Shown here piece after piece: positions 36,034 to 49,147 of a stretch of DNA of 64,000 nucleotides. A program made the translations under genes and the position numbers. The notes beneath the pieces were generated by a model. That model worked only from the letters and a program-made list of their open reading frames with translations, was not told where the DNA came from and did no database searches. The DNA is from Cavenderia fasciculata (taxonomy: Eukaryota > Evosea > Eumycetozoa > Acytosteliales > Cavenderiaceae). Numbering within the stretch: position 1 is the stretch's first letter; each line of letters begins with the position of its first letter. The stretch spans positions 1 to 64,000 of the forward strand of contig NW_004457637.1 of the NCBI RefSeq assembly GCF_000203815.1. Reading direction: 5' to 3'.

Positions 36034-37059
36034 TTTAAATCTAATACATCAACTAATTTGTTTGATAGATAAACATATGTAATGAATTCACATTCTTAAT
36101 TATTTGTATTCATAAGAATAAATAAAAAATAATACAATAAAATCAAACCATTCATCTCAGAGACAAACATTTCTTTTTTTGGAGGTGTGTTTGTTTATAA
36201 TGATAAATAATTAAAAATTCGTTCACTTTTTTTTTTATTCATTATATTTTACAAAAGAGAGATAATTATAGCTATCTATCTCTCACCTCAATAGTACTAC
36301 AATGTATACTTAAGTTCAAGATCATAAGTATTATCAATGAACAAATAATATAATACAATTTTTTTAATCTTATTGCTTTTTAATTTTAGGGACAAGAAAT
36401 AATCTATCCCACCAAATTTACTCGTATTTTTTCTTGTACAATGATATCAATGATCGAAATTGAATGCACAGATGTTTTCTGTATTAATATTATATTGGTG
36501 CGCACACAGAGCTTTTTTTGTTCAGGTTCAATGTCATATGACCTCCCTCTGACGAATGCTATTACAATAATAATAGTTTATTCCAATGATGGGCAGTATA
36601 ACCTCATATCAAACACAATCAAACCAAAGTTTTATAAGTTGAACAGGATGAAGTGCTGAGCTGACTTTTCGACTCGCAATACAAAACACCAACAGTGACG
36701 AAAAGTGGAATTTTGGTCCACATTTCACGAAACGACAAAAACTTTAAACATATGAGGCTGCTCCTCCAACATGAATACCAACAGAATAGGCAATCTGGAT
36801 TGGTCAAACATTGGGAATGAACGTTGCCTCTGTCACTGTTGATCTAAACGATCGGATTAAAATAATAGTTGATATTGAAATGACCTACACAAACTTTTAT
36901 TAGTATTGGACCGCCAAAATCTCCAAACTTAAAATGTTCCTATTATAATATTTCTATTTCTAATAGACCAAAAAAGAGAGAGAGAGATAGATAGAAAGAG
37001 AAGAAAGATATTCGGAAAAGGAATCACAACCAATTTTTTTAAAAAAACAAACAAAAAAA
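36034..37059. other. Divergent intergenic region between copy B and PIG-O copy 1
   Basis: No gene recognised. The stretch near 36645-36680 (GCTGAGCTGACTTTTCGACTCG) resembles a word upstream of the second PIG-O copy (near 41950-41968), which may be the remains of a shared upstream region. A GAGA-rich tract lies just before the PIG-O start (36975-37010). Confidence 0.5.
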
Positions 37060-40000
37060 ATGTTAGGACCCAAGGATGAGATCATCTCCCCACAATTCCT
37101 TTCAAATAGAATTCACCAAAGAGAAATAAATATAGTAGTAGTAGAGGAAGAAGAGGAAACATCAACAAAAGAAGATAAATATTATAAGAATAATAATAAC
37201 ACCAACAACAATGGAATAATATCAATTAATAATTATTTTGGTATATTTAAACAAATCTATCCTTATCAAAAAAGAATTGAAAATTGGATCAATAATAATA
37301 ATAATAATAATAATAATAAGAATGATAAGAATAGACAAAGATTTCAACGACAATGGAATGCAACTATTTTTATGATGTATTATTTGGTTGTTTTATCAGC
37401 TACTTGTTACATCTTTTTTAGTGGTTTCTTTCTTGTTCGTTTCGAGTTGCCACTCAACAGTCAGTGTTCAGTACTTCCATCACCACATTCTTCATCTCCT
37501 CGGTCGCTACTATCAGATTTCAATGCACCAAGCGAATGGAAATGGTCTCATTCCAACACTACAACCAGCAGCAACCATGAACAAGGTCCTGTAACAGACG
37601 CTATCAGGTCATGTTGGATGCCATCAAGATTTAAAAAGAGTGTTGTCATCTTGGTAGATTCTCTTCGTTATGACTTTCTTGCTCCTGTTGACGATGCCAC
37701 TGCTCAGAAATCAGACTTTAAATTTTACAATCGATTAGAGAGTCTCCAAAAGTTACACGTCGAGCAACCACAAAACACATTGTTGTACAAGTTTTATTCA
37801 GATCCACCAACAGTCACATCACAAAGAATCAAAGGTATATCAACTGGATCCCTTCCAACGTTTATTGACATTGGTACCAGTTTTGCAAGTGACCGAATCG
37901 TTGAAGACAATATGATCCGTCAATTCACGCACCGTGACCAACCAGGATCCAATCCAAGAAAGAAGATGGTATTTGTTGGTGATGATACTTGGGACAAAAT
38001 GTTTCCAGATACCTTTTACAAGTCCTACCCATTCTCTTCGTTTCTAGTCAATGATTTCCATACTGTCGATCGAGGAGTGATGCACCAAACTCACAAGATG
38101 CTTCCACACAGTCCCACCAACAACCAATTTAATCCAAATGTTAATCCAGATGATTCCAGAAGAGCTGATCCAAGACCAGTTATCACTGAGATTGACAATG
38201 ACTGGGACATTATATTTGGTCATATGTTGGGAGTCGATCATGTTGGTCATACTTATGGCCCAAAACACCATTCAATGGGAGCCAAATTAAATCAATATAA
38301 CAAATATTTCGAAGATGTATGTCAAAACAAAAACAAAAAAATTAATAACAATCAAATATATTTATTAACATTATTTATTCTATTTTTAGATAATTGAAAG
38401 AATTGATAATGATACATTATTAATTATAATGAGTGATCATGGAATGACATCAACTGGAGGACATTCTGGATCGAGTGATTTAGAGACTGGAGCATCTCTA
38501 TTTTTATATTCAAAGGGTCATGTGATTAATGCAAGCATTCCACACACCAAGTTTAATACCGATCCAAAGGCAAAGGTTAGAACAGTCAATCAAATCGATT
38601 TTATTTCAACCTTTTCCCTTTTAATGGGTGTTCCAATTGGATACAATAGTTTGGGTACTGTTATTCCAGAGTTGTTTCTCTCTACTTCCCAATCAACTGG
38701 AACTTCATGGACCATGCTTTTGGATGCAACAAGATTATCAACATGGTCAATCAAGAGATTTGTAGATTCATACATTGAAGCTGTCCCATCGTCTGAATTG
38801 GCCTCCAACTCTAAAGAACTTGGAAAGTTTAATTCCATGTTGGAAGAGACTGAAAAACAATATAATAATCTCATTAAAGGGGGGGGTCAGGTTGATGATT
38901 TAGAAGCAAATTATCTCTACTCGGAATATGTCAATTATCAAACATACATTTACAAATTTTTAGTTTCCAAATGGGCTACTTTTAATGTACCTCTCATGGA
39001 GACTGGTGTATTTTGTTTAAAAGTGGTTGGACTATCAATGTTGGTTGTATTGTCCAGTACTGTCATTTACTATTTTTTTGTAAATAGACAAGACTTGCAT
39101 ATTGAAAAGAAAATCAACAAAGATTCCTTCTTGTCAATCACCAACCTTTTGGCCTACACAATATTGTCAGTGTACACTTCTATTGGACACTATTGGTTTT
39201 TGGAATCTGGACAAGTATTACAATTTAAATTCCTCTTTTTGGCACACTTTATTGTTTGGACCAATATTTGTGTATTGGTGACTTTGTGTAGAGAATACTT
39301 GGTTGTATTCTTTTTGGCTTTAATATATGGATCGGAGAACATGGCCATGTTTGTACTCCACTCCATTATGGTTGTACTGGTCCAGCCGATAAAATGGGTA
39401 TTCAAGATATCACTCAAAAAACATTACATCAACATTAAGGTTGGCAGTTGGATCAACTTACCATCAACACTACTTTCAACTATAAAAGAAAAGGGATTGT
39501 TTGATTTAATTGTCATTATTTGTAATGGCTGCATTAAATTATTTTGCTTGGCAACAAGAGCACTGGAAAGTGAAATTTTCAGATTCTTTATTCTTCATCC
39601 AGTCCGTATTTGGTATTTGGTATCGATTGCAATGGTTGCTTTCAATATCACTTATGTTCAGATCGATGTGGCATTTGATGATATTCGTCGATTGGAAAAT
39701 CATTATGACCATATTATTGGACAGTTCCGACATTTCTTCAACCCTTTGTACTTGCTTGCAGTCATGGCAATCATTCCACATTCATTCCCTAGATTTGATA
39801 TCCAAGGTTTAAAGATGTTGGTGTACTATGCATTGGAGGTTACCCAACAATATTTCTGGTTCTACTTATTCAAAAAAACCATTTTCTATGCTGGCCGAGG
39901 TGATATTAGAAAATACCAAAAATATCTATTCAACCTTGATAAAATCACCCAATCAAACTTTACAACTCCCAACTCAATCTATCAAATATCATTTAATAAT

Positions 40001-41179
40001 TTTATCACTTGGGGATGGGTCATCCCATTTTTATATTTTTCTTATTTAATTTTAACATATTTCATTAATTTTAATAGTAGTAATAATAATAACAATAATA
40101 ATAATCTAAATAATAATAATATCTATTATACAAAATCACAACATTTATATATTTTAATATGTTTAATAATTTATTGGACTCAAAATTCGATAAGACATTT
40201 GGTTCAATTTCACTGGATCATTCGATCATACCCAGTTTGGATTATATTTGGAATAATATTTTATTCAATTGGTAGAAATATATTTAATCTTTTTAAAAAT
40301 CAACAAAATAATAATAGTCGACAATTATTACCTCTACACAAACAACAAGAACAACAGCAACAATATTCATTACCTCTGCACCTGATAACTCAACAATCAT
40401 TATCAAAACAACAATTATACCAATTTTTACAAAGATATATTCAATTTATAACTCCAATCATATTATTATTGTGTACACTTTTGGGATCATCACATACAGT
40501 TGGTCTATTTTGGATGTTGTCTGAATTGATCATTTTCACTATATTTATGGTCAACATTAATAGACAATGGTTTAAAAACAATATTGGAAATGGAAATAGA
40601 ATGAATGTAAACTCTGTCTTTCAAGTGGTACTATGGGTAGTTACAATCAGCACCTTATTCCTTTCATCTCTATTCCATTTCCACACCACAGGACACGATT
40701 ATGCATTAGGTCAATTGCATTTAGATTGTGCATTTATTGGATTCCAAGGATTAAATCAAACAAGAGCTGGAATTATGATATTTTTAAATACCTATTCATC
40801 AACTATTATCCATTTATTATTTTTACCAATTCTTATTACTTTTTATACAATTACTTCTTCTCCTTCATCATCTCCAACAACAACAACAGATTTGTCAACA
40901 GATATTAATAATAATAACAAAGAAGATGGAAAATTGGTAAAAGAAGAATTGAAAAGTAATTTTAAACAAATCACTGTATTTTTGATTGTTTTACTTTTAT
41001 ACTTTACCAATATGAGAAAGCTAATGGTATTCCTTATCAAGGAAAAAGAGAATTTATTTTTATGGAGATTATTCGCACCAAGATATCTATTTGATCTTGC
41101 TCAATTCATTATTGTCATTGCTTGGTTAGTAATTATTAGTATTGTAGTCACTAAAATTAAACAAAATGTTTTAAAATAA
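37060..41179 (+). CDS. pigO: GPI ethanolamine-phosphate transferase 3 (PIG-O), copy 1
   Basis: Exons 37060-38316 and 38390-41179 give 1348 residues. After an Asn-rich cytosolic leader there is one membrane anchor (about residues 105-130). The luminal alkaline-phosphatase-like domain (about 195-480) has the metal and nucleophile motifs SVVILVDSLRYDF, KGISTGSLPTFIDIG, VFVGDDTWDKMFP, LGVDHVGHTYGP and MSDHGMTSTGGHSG. The order and the phrase TGSLPTFIDIG are specific to PIG-O, rather than PIG-N or PIG-G. Ten or more membrane segments make up the C-terminal half. PIG-O adds ethanolamine phosphate to the third mannose of the GPI anchor in the ER, the group later joined to protein. The next gene is a tandem copy. 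Several neighbours encode GPI-type proteins, its clients. Confidence 0.93.
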
Positions 41180-42682
41180 TAAATAATATAATCTCTTCAG
41201 TTGTTAAAATATCCTTCCAAGTGTTTCTTTTCATCTCTTCTCTAAACTGTTGGAGTGTAGGTGTTGATGTTGTCTCTTTTTTTTAGTTCAATGGTGAACA
41301 TGAAATAGTATAGGGGAGTTGTTGTTAATCTAAAAATAAAAATTTAATCTGTTTTTTATTCGTTGCTTGATATAAAATAAGATTTAAATTATTCTACTAT
41401 TATTTTCACTTGTTAAATTATCTTCTTGTTATATTTATCTGTAGTACTGTGTATATGTACTGGTACATATAATTTATCCTAAAGGTAACATCAAAATAAA
41501 TCTACTACACTCTATCATAACCCCACAACTCGTGTACTGTTTTAGAACCCCAGGCAATATCATATCAAACTAATAACTACTACTACTTCTATTACAACCT
41601 TATTATTCATTACATTTAGATTCTTTCTTGGTCTTTTGTTTCTAACCAAATTGATTACCAAAAAGATCTTAAGATTATACTTATTTCCACAACCAAGAGT
41701 ACTTTCACTCACTTTTGTCATAGGTATGAAAATCCTATCACTACTTATTTGTACATAGGGCATGAACGAGAGATTTTTGTGCAATGGTCTGACCTGCCAG
41801 CCAGGCTCAGTTCTACTAACTATTCCTACTCTTACAATGTTACAATACAACACACAAACAAAGATGAAAGTGATTAAAAACAAACCTTATAACCTCACAT
41901 CCCTCTCTTCCTCTCTCTTTAAACCAAACAGATCACTGGCTAGTTGATGTGCTGACTTTCCGACTCGAAAGAAATCGTGCATTGGTGGGCTCATGTCTCT
42001 TAAAAAAAGTGATCTCGTTTCTTGAAACGGCATGCCTCGTTTCTAAAAACTATGCATTGTTGCATTGGGGCCATGCCTCTTTGTAGTCCCTTTTTCCGTC
42101 ATGTGTTTCAGCTGGGCGTTTTTCTTGTGGTTGGGCTTCCTTTTAAAAACTCACTAAAGAGGCAACTTGATCCAAGATCACTCGCAAATTGGGCCCGATA
42201 CCTGCCACGGTAGTGATCACAGTGATCTAGATAATAATAATTTTTGCTAGCAATTTTTTTTGTTGGGCGCCGCCGAGACTTAGAGAGAAATTTGGAACAA
42301 CAGTCTTAAACCTTCACGTTTGATCATCTTGAAAGTTAACATATGTTGCAATTATAATTATTTTTAAAAGAGAGAGAGAAGAGAGAAAGAGAATTATTAA
42401 AATGGGAGAGTTGGTTGAACCAGAGAATGGACTCAATTCCTTTCAAATCGAATTCACCAAAGAGAAATTAATATAGTAGAGGAAGAACAAAAAATAGAAA
42501 TTGAAGATAAATATAAATCAAAACAATATTATAATAACAACAACGACAATGGAATAATATCAACAAGTAATTATTTTGGTATATTTAAACAAATCTATCC
42601 ATTTCAAAATAGAATTGAAAATTGGATCAATAATAAGAATAATACTAGAAAAGTTCAAAGACAATGTAATGCAACTATTTTT
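41180..42682. other. Intergenic region between the two PIG-O copies
   Basis: It includes the near-palindrome TATATGTAC-TG-GTACATATA at 41452-41471 and a GC-richer stretch (about 41945-42300) with no open frame of note. The last 280 bases (42401-42682) clearly match the coding leader of PIG-O copy 1 (CAATTCCTTTCAAAT and ATTATTTTGG regions) but without a usable start in that frame. They are either the true 5' coding part with one frame change or a former leader now in the UTR. Confidence 0.55.
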
Positions 42683-45600
42683 ATGATGTATTATTTGGTT
42701 GTTTTATCAGCTACTTGTTACATCTTTTTTAGTGGTTTCTTTCTTGTTCGTTTCGAGTTGCCACTCAACAGTCAGTGTTCAGTACTTCCATCACCACATT
42801 CTTCATCTCCTCGGTCACTACTATCAGATTTCAATGCACCAAGCGAATGGAAATGGTCTCATTCCAACACTACTGCAAATAGTCAAAAAGAAGAGGGAGC
42901 ATCTTCTACTTCCTCATCTGCCGACAGGTCATGTTGGATGCCATCAAGATTTAAAAAGAGTGTTGTCATCTTGGTAGATTCTCTTCGTTATGACTTTCTT
43001 GCTCCAGTTGACCAAGCCACTATCAAGTCATCAAGCTTTAAATTTTACAATCGATTAGAGAGTCTCCAAAAGTTACACGTCGAGCAACCACAAAACACAT
43101 TGTTGTACAAGTTTTATTCAGATCCACCAACAGTCACATCACAAAGAATCAAAGGTATATCAACTGGATCCCTTCCAACTTTTATTGATATTGGTGCCAG
43201 TTTTGCAAGTGACCGAATCGTTGAAGACAATATGATCCGTCAATTCACGCACCGTGACCAACCCGAATCCAAACCAAGAAAGAAGATAGTATTTGTTGGT
43301 GATGATACTTGGGACAAAATGTTTCCAGATACCTTTTACAAGTCCTACCCATTCTCTTCGTTTCTAGTCAATGATTTCCATACTGTCGATCGAGGAGTGA
43401 TGCACCAAACTCACAAGATGCTTCCACACAGTCCCACCAACAACCAATTTAATCCAAATGTTATTCCTGACGATGCCAAACCAGTCGATCCAAGACCAGT
43501 GATTCGTGAAATAGATAATGACTGGGACGTTCTTTTTGGCCATATGTTGGGAGTCGATCATGTTGGTCATACCTACGGCCCAAGACATACATCAATGGGT
43601 ACAAAATTAAATCAATATAACAAATATTTCGAAGATGTATGTTTAAAAAAAAAAAAAAATTATTTTATTAATTTATTAATTTATTTATTCTATTTTTAGA
43701 TAATTGAAAGAATTGATAATGATACATTATTAATTATAATGAGTGATCATGGAATGACATCAACTGGAGGACATTCTGGATCGAGTGATTTAGAGACTGG
43801 AGCATCTCTATTTTTATATTCAAAGGGTCATGTGATTGATGCAAGCATTCCACACACCAAGTTTAATACCGATCCAAAGGCAAAGGTTAGAACAGTCAAT
43901 CAAATCGATTTTATTTCAACCTTTTCCCTTTTAATGGGTGTTCCAATTGGATACAATAGTTTGGGTACTGTTATTCCAGAGTTGTTTCTCTCCACCAACA
44001 AAAATCATGGCGATGATTTAAGCTCATCACAGTCACCTGGGACTTCATGGGCCATGCTTTTGGATGCAACAAGATTATCAACATGGTCAATCAAGAGATT
44101 TGTAGATTCATACATTGAAGCTGTCCCATCGTCTGAATTGGCCTCCAACTCTAAAGAACTTGGAAAGTTTAATTCCATGTTGGAAGAGACTGAAAAACAA
44201 TATAACAATCTCATTCAAAGTCTATCTGACGGTGGAGATATGGTTAGTGATTCAGAGGCATCCAAAATCTACGTTCAATATGTCAAATATCAAACATACG
44301 TTTACAAATTTTTAGTTTCCAAATGGGCTACTTTTAATGTACCTCTCATGGAAACTGGTGTATTTTGTTTAAAAGTGGTTGGACTATCAATGTTGGTTGT
44401 ATTGTCTTGCACTGTCATTTTCTTTTATTTTGCAAAGGGACAAGACTTGAAACTTGAAAAGAAAATCAACAAAGATTCCTTCTTGTCAATCACCAATCTT
44501 TTGGCCTACACAATAATGTCAGTGTACACTTCAATTGGACACTATTGGTTTTTGGAATCTGGACAAGTATTACAATTTAAATTCCTCTTTTTGGCACACT
44601 TTATTGTTTGGACCAATATTTGTGTATTGGTGACTATGTGTCCAGAGCATTTATTGGTATTCTTTTTGGCTTTGGTAAATGGAGCAGAAAACATAATCAA
44701 GTTTGCATTCCACTCATCAATGGCTGTACTCTTACCATTGATTAGACTGTTGCCATCGATTAGATTCAACCTTTCTTCCAAAATAGATCTTTTCATCCAC
44801 ATCAAGGTTGGAAGTTGGACCGAATTGTCATCAAGATTGCTTGCAACTCTACAATCAATAGAATCTTTTGATCTAATTGTTATTGCATACAACCGTGGTG
44901 TTGAACTATTTTTCTGGGCAAGAAACATAGTGGAAGGTGAAATATTCAGATTTTTCATTCTTCATCCAGTCCGTATTTGGTATATGGTATCGATTGCAAT
45001 GCTGGCATTCAATATCACTTATCGTCAAATCGATGAGGCATTTGATAATATTCGTAGATTGGAACATCATTATGACCATATTATCGGACAACTCCGACTT
45101 TTCTTCAACCCTCTATACCTTCTTGCAGTCATGGCGATCATTCCACAAACATTACCAAGAATACAACTTGATGATTTAAAAAAGTGGTGGTACTATGCAT
45201 TGGATGTTGGGCAACAATATTTCTGGTTCTACTTGTTAAAGAAAACTATTTTCTATGCTGGAAGGGGTGACCTTAAGAAATACGAAAAATATCTATTCAA
45301 CCTTGATACAATCACTCAATCAAATTATTCAACTCTCAAATCAATCTACAAAATATCATTTAATAATTTTATCACTTGGGGATGGATCATCCCATTTTTA
45401 TATTTTTCTTATTTAATTTTAACATATTTCATTAATATTAAAATTAATAATAATAATAATAATATAATATATTATACAAAATCACAACATTTATATATTT
45501 TAATATGTTTAATAATTTATTGGACTCAAAATTCGATAAGACATTTGGTTCAATTACACTGGATCATTCGATCATACCCTGTTTGGATCATATTTGGAAT

Positions 45601-46480
45601 AATATTTTATTCAATTGGTAGAAATATATTTAATCTTTTTAAAAATCAACAAAATAATCAACAATTATTACCTCTACACCAAATAACTCAACAATCATTA
45701 TCAAAACAACAATTATACCAATTTTTACAAAGATATATTCAATTTATCACACCAATCATATTATTATTGTGTACACTTTTGGGATCATCACATACAGTTG
45801 GTCTATTTTGGATGTTGTCTGAATTGATCATTTTCACTGTATATATGGTCAATATAAATAGACAATGGTTTAAAAACAACATTGGAAATGGTAATAGAAT
45901 GAATGTAAACTCTGTCTTTCAAGTGGTACTATGGGTAGTTACAATCAGCACCTTATTCCTTTCCTCACTTTTACATTTCCATACTACTGGACACGATTAT
46001 GCATTAGGTCAATTGCATTTAGATTGTGCATTTATTGGATTCCAAGGATTAAATCAAACAAGAGCTGGAATTATGATATTTTTAAATACCTATTCATCAA
46101 CTATTATCCATTTATTATTTTTACCAATTATTATTACTTTTTATACAATTACTTCTTCTCCTACATCATCTCCAACAACAACAACAGATTTGCCAACTGA
46201 TATTAATAATATTATTAACAAAGAAGATGGAAAATTGGTAAAAGAAGAATTGAAAAGTAATTTTAAACAAATCACTGTATTTTTGATTGTTTTACTTTTA
46301 TACTTTACCAATATGAGAAAGTTAATGGTATTCCTTATCAAGGAAAGAGAGAATTTATTTTTATGGAGATTATTCGCACCAAGATATCTATTTGATCTTG
46401 CTCAATTCATTATTGTCATTGCTTGGTTAGTAATTATTAGTATTGTAGTCACTAAAATTAAACAAAATATTTTAAAATAA
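42683..46480 (+). CDS. GPI ethanolamine-phosphate transferase 3 (PIG-O), copy 2
   Basis: Exons are 42683-43636 and 43700-46480, with the intron at the same place as in copy 1. From the Met at 42683 the product is 1244 residues and opens directly with the membrane anchor MMYYLVVLSATCYIF. All catalytic motifs are present (VDSLRYDF, TGSLPTFIDIG, GDDTWDKMFP, GVDHVGHTYGP, SDHGM). Upstream, the frame of copy 1's leader stays open back to a stop near 42417, and an ATG at 42401 lies in another frame. So either the leader has been lost or one base differs. Copies share about 300 bases with hardly a change at the start of exon 2, yet differ strongly at 44605-44925. It may be a working second isoform. 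The stop lies 43 bases from ankyrin-like copy C. Confidence 0.88.
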
Positions 46481-46523
46481 TTATAAATAAATCTTGTTAA
46501 ATTTTAATTTAATTTATTATTTT

Positions 46524-48923
46524 CTAAAAGAATAATTTGTTATAAATTGGATAATTTTCACTGATATATTCTATTATTTCAACAGCCTCTAGATTAGAAT
46601 CCAAACCAGTTTCAAGGAACAGAAAGAATTCTTTCACCTTTTTTCTATTTTTGAGGATTGCTGGATTGGTGTATTTCATGAGTATGTCAATCCACTGCCT
46701 TGATGCGTATCTTCCAATTATCCTCCATGTTTCTGAATCATTGATAGCCATTGGAATTTCATTATCAATCAGTTCTTTAATAAGAAGGAATTGATGATCT
46801 CTGACTAATCGATCCATGTTGCAAGGTGGTGGATAAAGATAAGGGTCAAAATTTAAAGGATTTTTGTTATAATGTTTGTACATGTAAATGATGAGTGGAG
46901 CTTGAAATGAATTGATTGCCATCTCTAACATCTTTTCTAATTTCCTTAGTCGGGTTGGTAAATCCAACACCGAGTAAAAATCAAACAATCCAATGGCAAG
47001 AGCGATATTTGAATCGGGCGAGTCTGATTCAAACGATGGATCAGCACTTTGAGGATCACAAATTAGACTGTAGCGAGCCATTTGCAAGCTATTTACTTTT
47101 GCAATTTGTTTTGATCCGTAACCCAAACTGTGCAACATTTTTGCTTTTACCAACAACACATCTGCCACTTTGAAATATCCGTTTCTTAAAATGACTTTGA
47201 TAGAGTCGTTATCAATCGACCATTTACGTGTATTCAATATCTCTGACACTTGCATGACCATGTATTCCAACAACTCTCCTTTAAAAACTGGAGATATAAA
47301 ACCGTCCAATGATGAGACAATATCGGGATGAAGAATAAACCTTGGATGAATAAACTTTCCATGTTGATTGTACTCCAAATCTTGTTGTTTTAAAATACCA
47401 ACCAAGAATTCCAATACTTTGATATCGGTCGATTCAAAACGAACAAAATGATGCTCCGACTCATCAATATTTGGTAAACTCTCCATTATGTGTTGATAGG
47501 ATAGTTGTACCAATTCCAATGACCCATGAGCACAAATGGTTGAGAATCCAAGATTATGAATTAAATATTTGATCATTTGATTCTTTTTGTTGTCGTTGGT
47601 TTTGCTGAATAGGGAAACGATTAAACGAGCCATTTCATCTTCTACTTTAACTGTTGTTGTTGCTGTGGACATCCAATAATGAAACAACCATAAAATAAAA
47701 TAGGGAACCGATGGTGGTGATGACATTGGATACCCGATTGACTCGTGAATGGTTTCATTTAGGTTACCCATATCTGGATGTAATATATGAATACATTCCA
47801 CCAATGACTTGAGATCTTGTAATAAATGGTCTTTGTCATCTAGGTTGATATCTTCCGAGAGAAAGTCGAAAATGTGGGTACGAATAAAAGGGACTCTATT
47901 TTTTTGAGGGTCACCCTTTAATGCCTTGGAAACAAATTCCTTGTTGTGAGATTTCAAGGCACTGTCAAGTGGTTTCTTAAAGATCCGATTAATCATTTTC
48001 GAGTCTAGGTTATTTCCAACATAGGCTCCAACATAGGCTCCCACAACTCTCGAAAATTTTAGTGAGTCTATTCTTTCTCGGCCATCCTTTGCATCTAATA
48101 GTGCCTTGACTCCAATCTCTTGAATAATATTATCCAATATTTGTATATTTTCATGTAACAACAAATACTCTCGAAGAAGAACCCATATCCAAGAACTTTT
48201 ACCATCTTCTGTTTTTGTCTCCAAAAATATCTTTAGTATTGTTGATTTGGTTGGTGGTCGTTTTGTTGTTGTAGTTGTTGAAGGCTTGTTTGTTTTGTTA
48301 TTTTTTGTTTTTTTCTTATTCTTTTTCATTTTCTTTGATGTTGATTGTTGTCCTTTATCATCATCAATATTATTATAAATTATAGAATGAGTATTGATAA
48401 AATCAATGATCATCTTCCAAGATTGGTATTCCCATTTTGTAGTTGTTAGGAATTTAAAAATGGTGGTCATTGTTTCTTGGTTTGGATTAGCTGAACTAAT
48501 CCCAAAGTATCTTTTAAATTGTTCTGAGAATAGTTGAAAGAGTTGCGATAGTTGTAAAGGTGTAATGTGTTTCCACTCCAAGCCCAGTTCTGTTAGTGCC
48601 TCAAACATAGAATCGTAATCATCTTTGGGTGTTGACTTTATACAATCTAAAAGGAGATTATATTGTCGATACTCTATCGTGAGAACGGGATCAGGAGTAA
48701 TCCAATGATATCTTATAGGTGGATTCTTTTCGTTAGGCATCATAGCACCCAATACCAAACATCCACCTCTTCTTATTCTCTGAACTATCGAATAGAGTAG
48801 ATATCTATCTTTAAATACTCTACTGATTACACAACTATTTTGTGAATCATTTATTTTACTATTATCATTATTATTATTATTAATATTATTATTATTACTA
48901 TTATTATTATCTTTGTTGTTCAT
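46524..48923 (-). CDS. Divergent ankyrin-like family protein (copy C)
   Basis: A single exon gives 799 residues from the Met at 48923, chosen because copies B and D start with the same MNN(K/I) leader. The in-frame ATG at 48980 would add a 19-residue hydrophobic start (MIIKQAYLSISIYFY) that no sister shares. Shared blocks include SCVISRVFKDRYLLYSIVQR, TTTKWEYQSWKMIIDFINTH, GSLELVQLSYQHIM, VLEFLVGILKQQD and FQAPLIIYMYKHYNKNP. It is most similar to copy D. A Lys/Thr-rich insert (about residues 185-230) and a small repeat AYVGAYVG are peculiar to this copy. Weak ankyrin-type helices are inferred from the pattern; function is unknown. Confidence 0.8.
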   Translation of the reverse strand: MNNKDNNNSNNNNINNNNNDNSKINDSQNSCVISRVFKDRYLLYSIVQRIRRGGCLVLGAMMPNEKNPPIRYHWITPDPVLTIEYRQYNLLLDCIKSTPKDDYDSMFEALTELGLEWKHITPLQLSQLFQLFSEQFKRYFGISSANPNQETMTTIFKFLTTTKWEYQSWKMIIDFINTHSIIYNNIDDDKGQQSTSKKMKKNKKKTKNNKTNKPSTTTTTKRPPTKSTILKIFLETKTEDGKSSWIWVLLREYLLLHENIQILDNIIQEIGVKALLDAKDGRERIDSLKFSRVVGAYVGAYVGNNLDSKMINRIFKKPLDSALKSHNKEFVSKALKGDPQKNRVPFIRTHIFDFLSEDINLDDKDHLLQDLKSLVECIHILHPDMGNLNETIHESIGYPMSSPPSVPYFILWLFHYWMSTATTTVKVEDEMARLIVSLFSKTNDNKKNQMIKYLIHNLGFSTICAHGSLELVQLSYQHIMESLPNIDESEHHFVRFESTDIKVLEFLVGILKQQDLEYNQHGKFIHPRFILHPDIVSSLDGFISPVFKGELLEYMVMQVSEILNTRKWSIDNDSIKVILRNGYFKVADVLLVKAKMLHSLGYGSKQIAKVNSLQMARYSLICDPQSADPSFESDSPDSNIALAIGLFDFYSVLDLPTRLRKLEKMLEMAINSFQAPLIIYMYKHYNKNPLNFDPYLYPPPCNMDRLVRDHQFLLIKELIDNEIPMAINDSETWRIIGRYASRQWIDILMKYTNPAILKNRKKVKEFFLFLETGLDSNLEAVEIIEYISENYPIYNKLFF

Positions 48924-49147
48924 TGAAAAATATAAATAAAAGTAAATAGATATAGATAAATATGCTTGTTTGATAATCAAATATAACTAACCCATCATCA
49001 TCATCATGATCTATTTGTATACGCTGCAGTAGTCATAGAGAGAGGAGGGAGAATTAATTTATACAATGAAACACACCTCCCACCCACTCATCAAACCCCG
49101 CACACATTAAAAAAAAGAATTTGTGTACTACCTATTTTGTTATTGAT

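Noticed and set aside
41945-42300. GC-richer patch as a possible transposon remnant
   Set aside because: No terminal repeats or open frame could be seen; only composition supports it.
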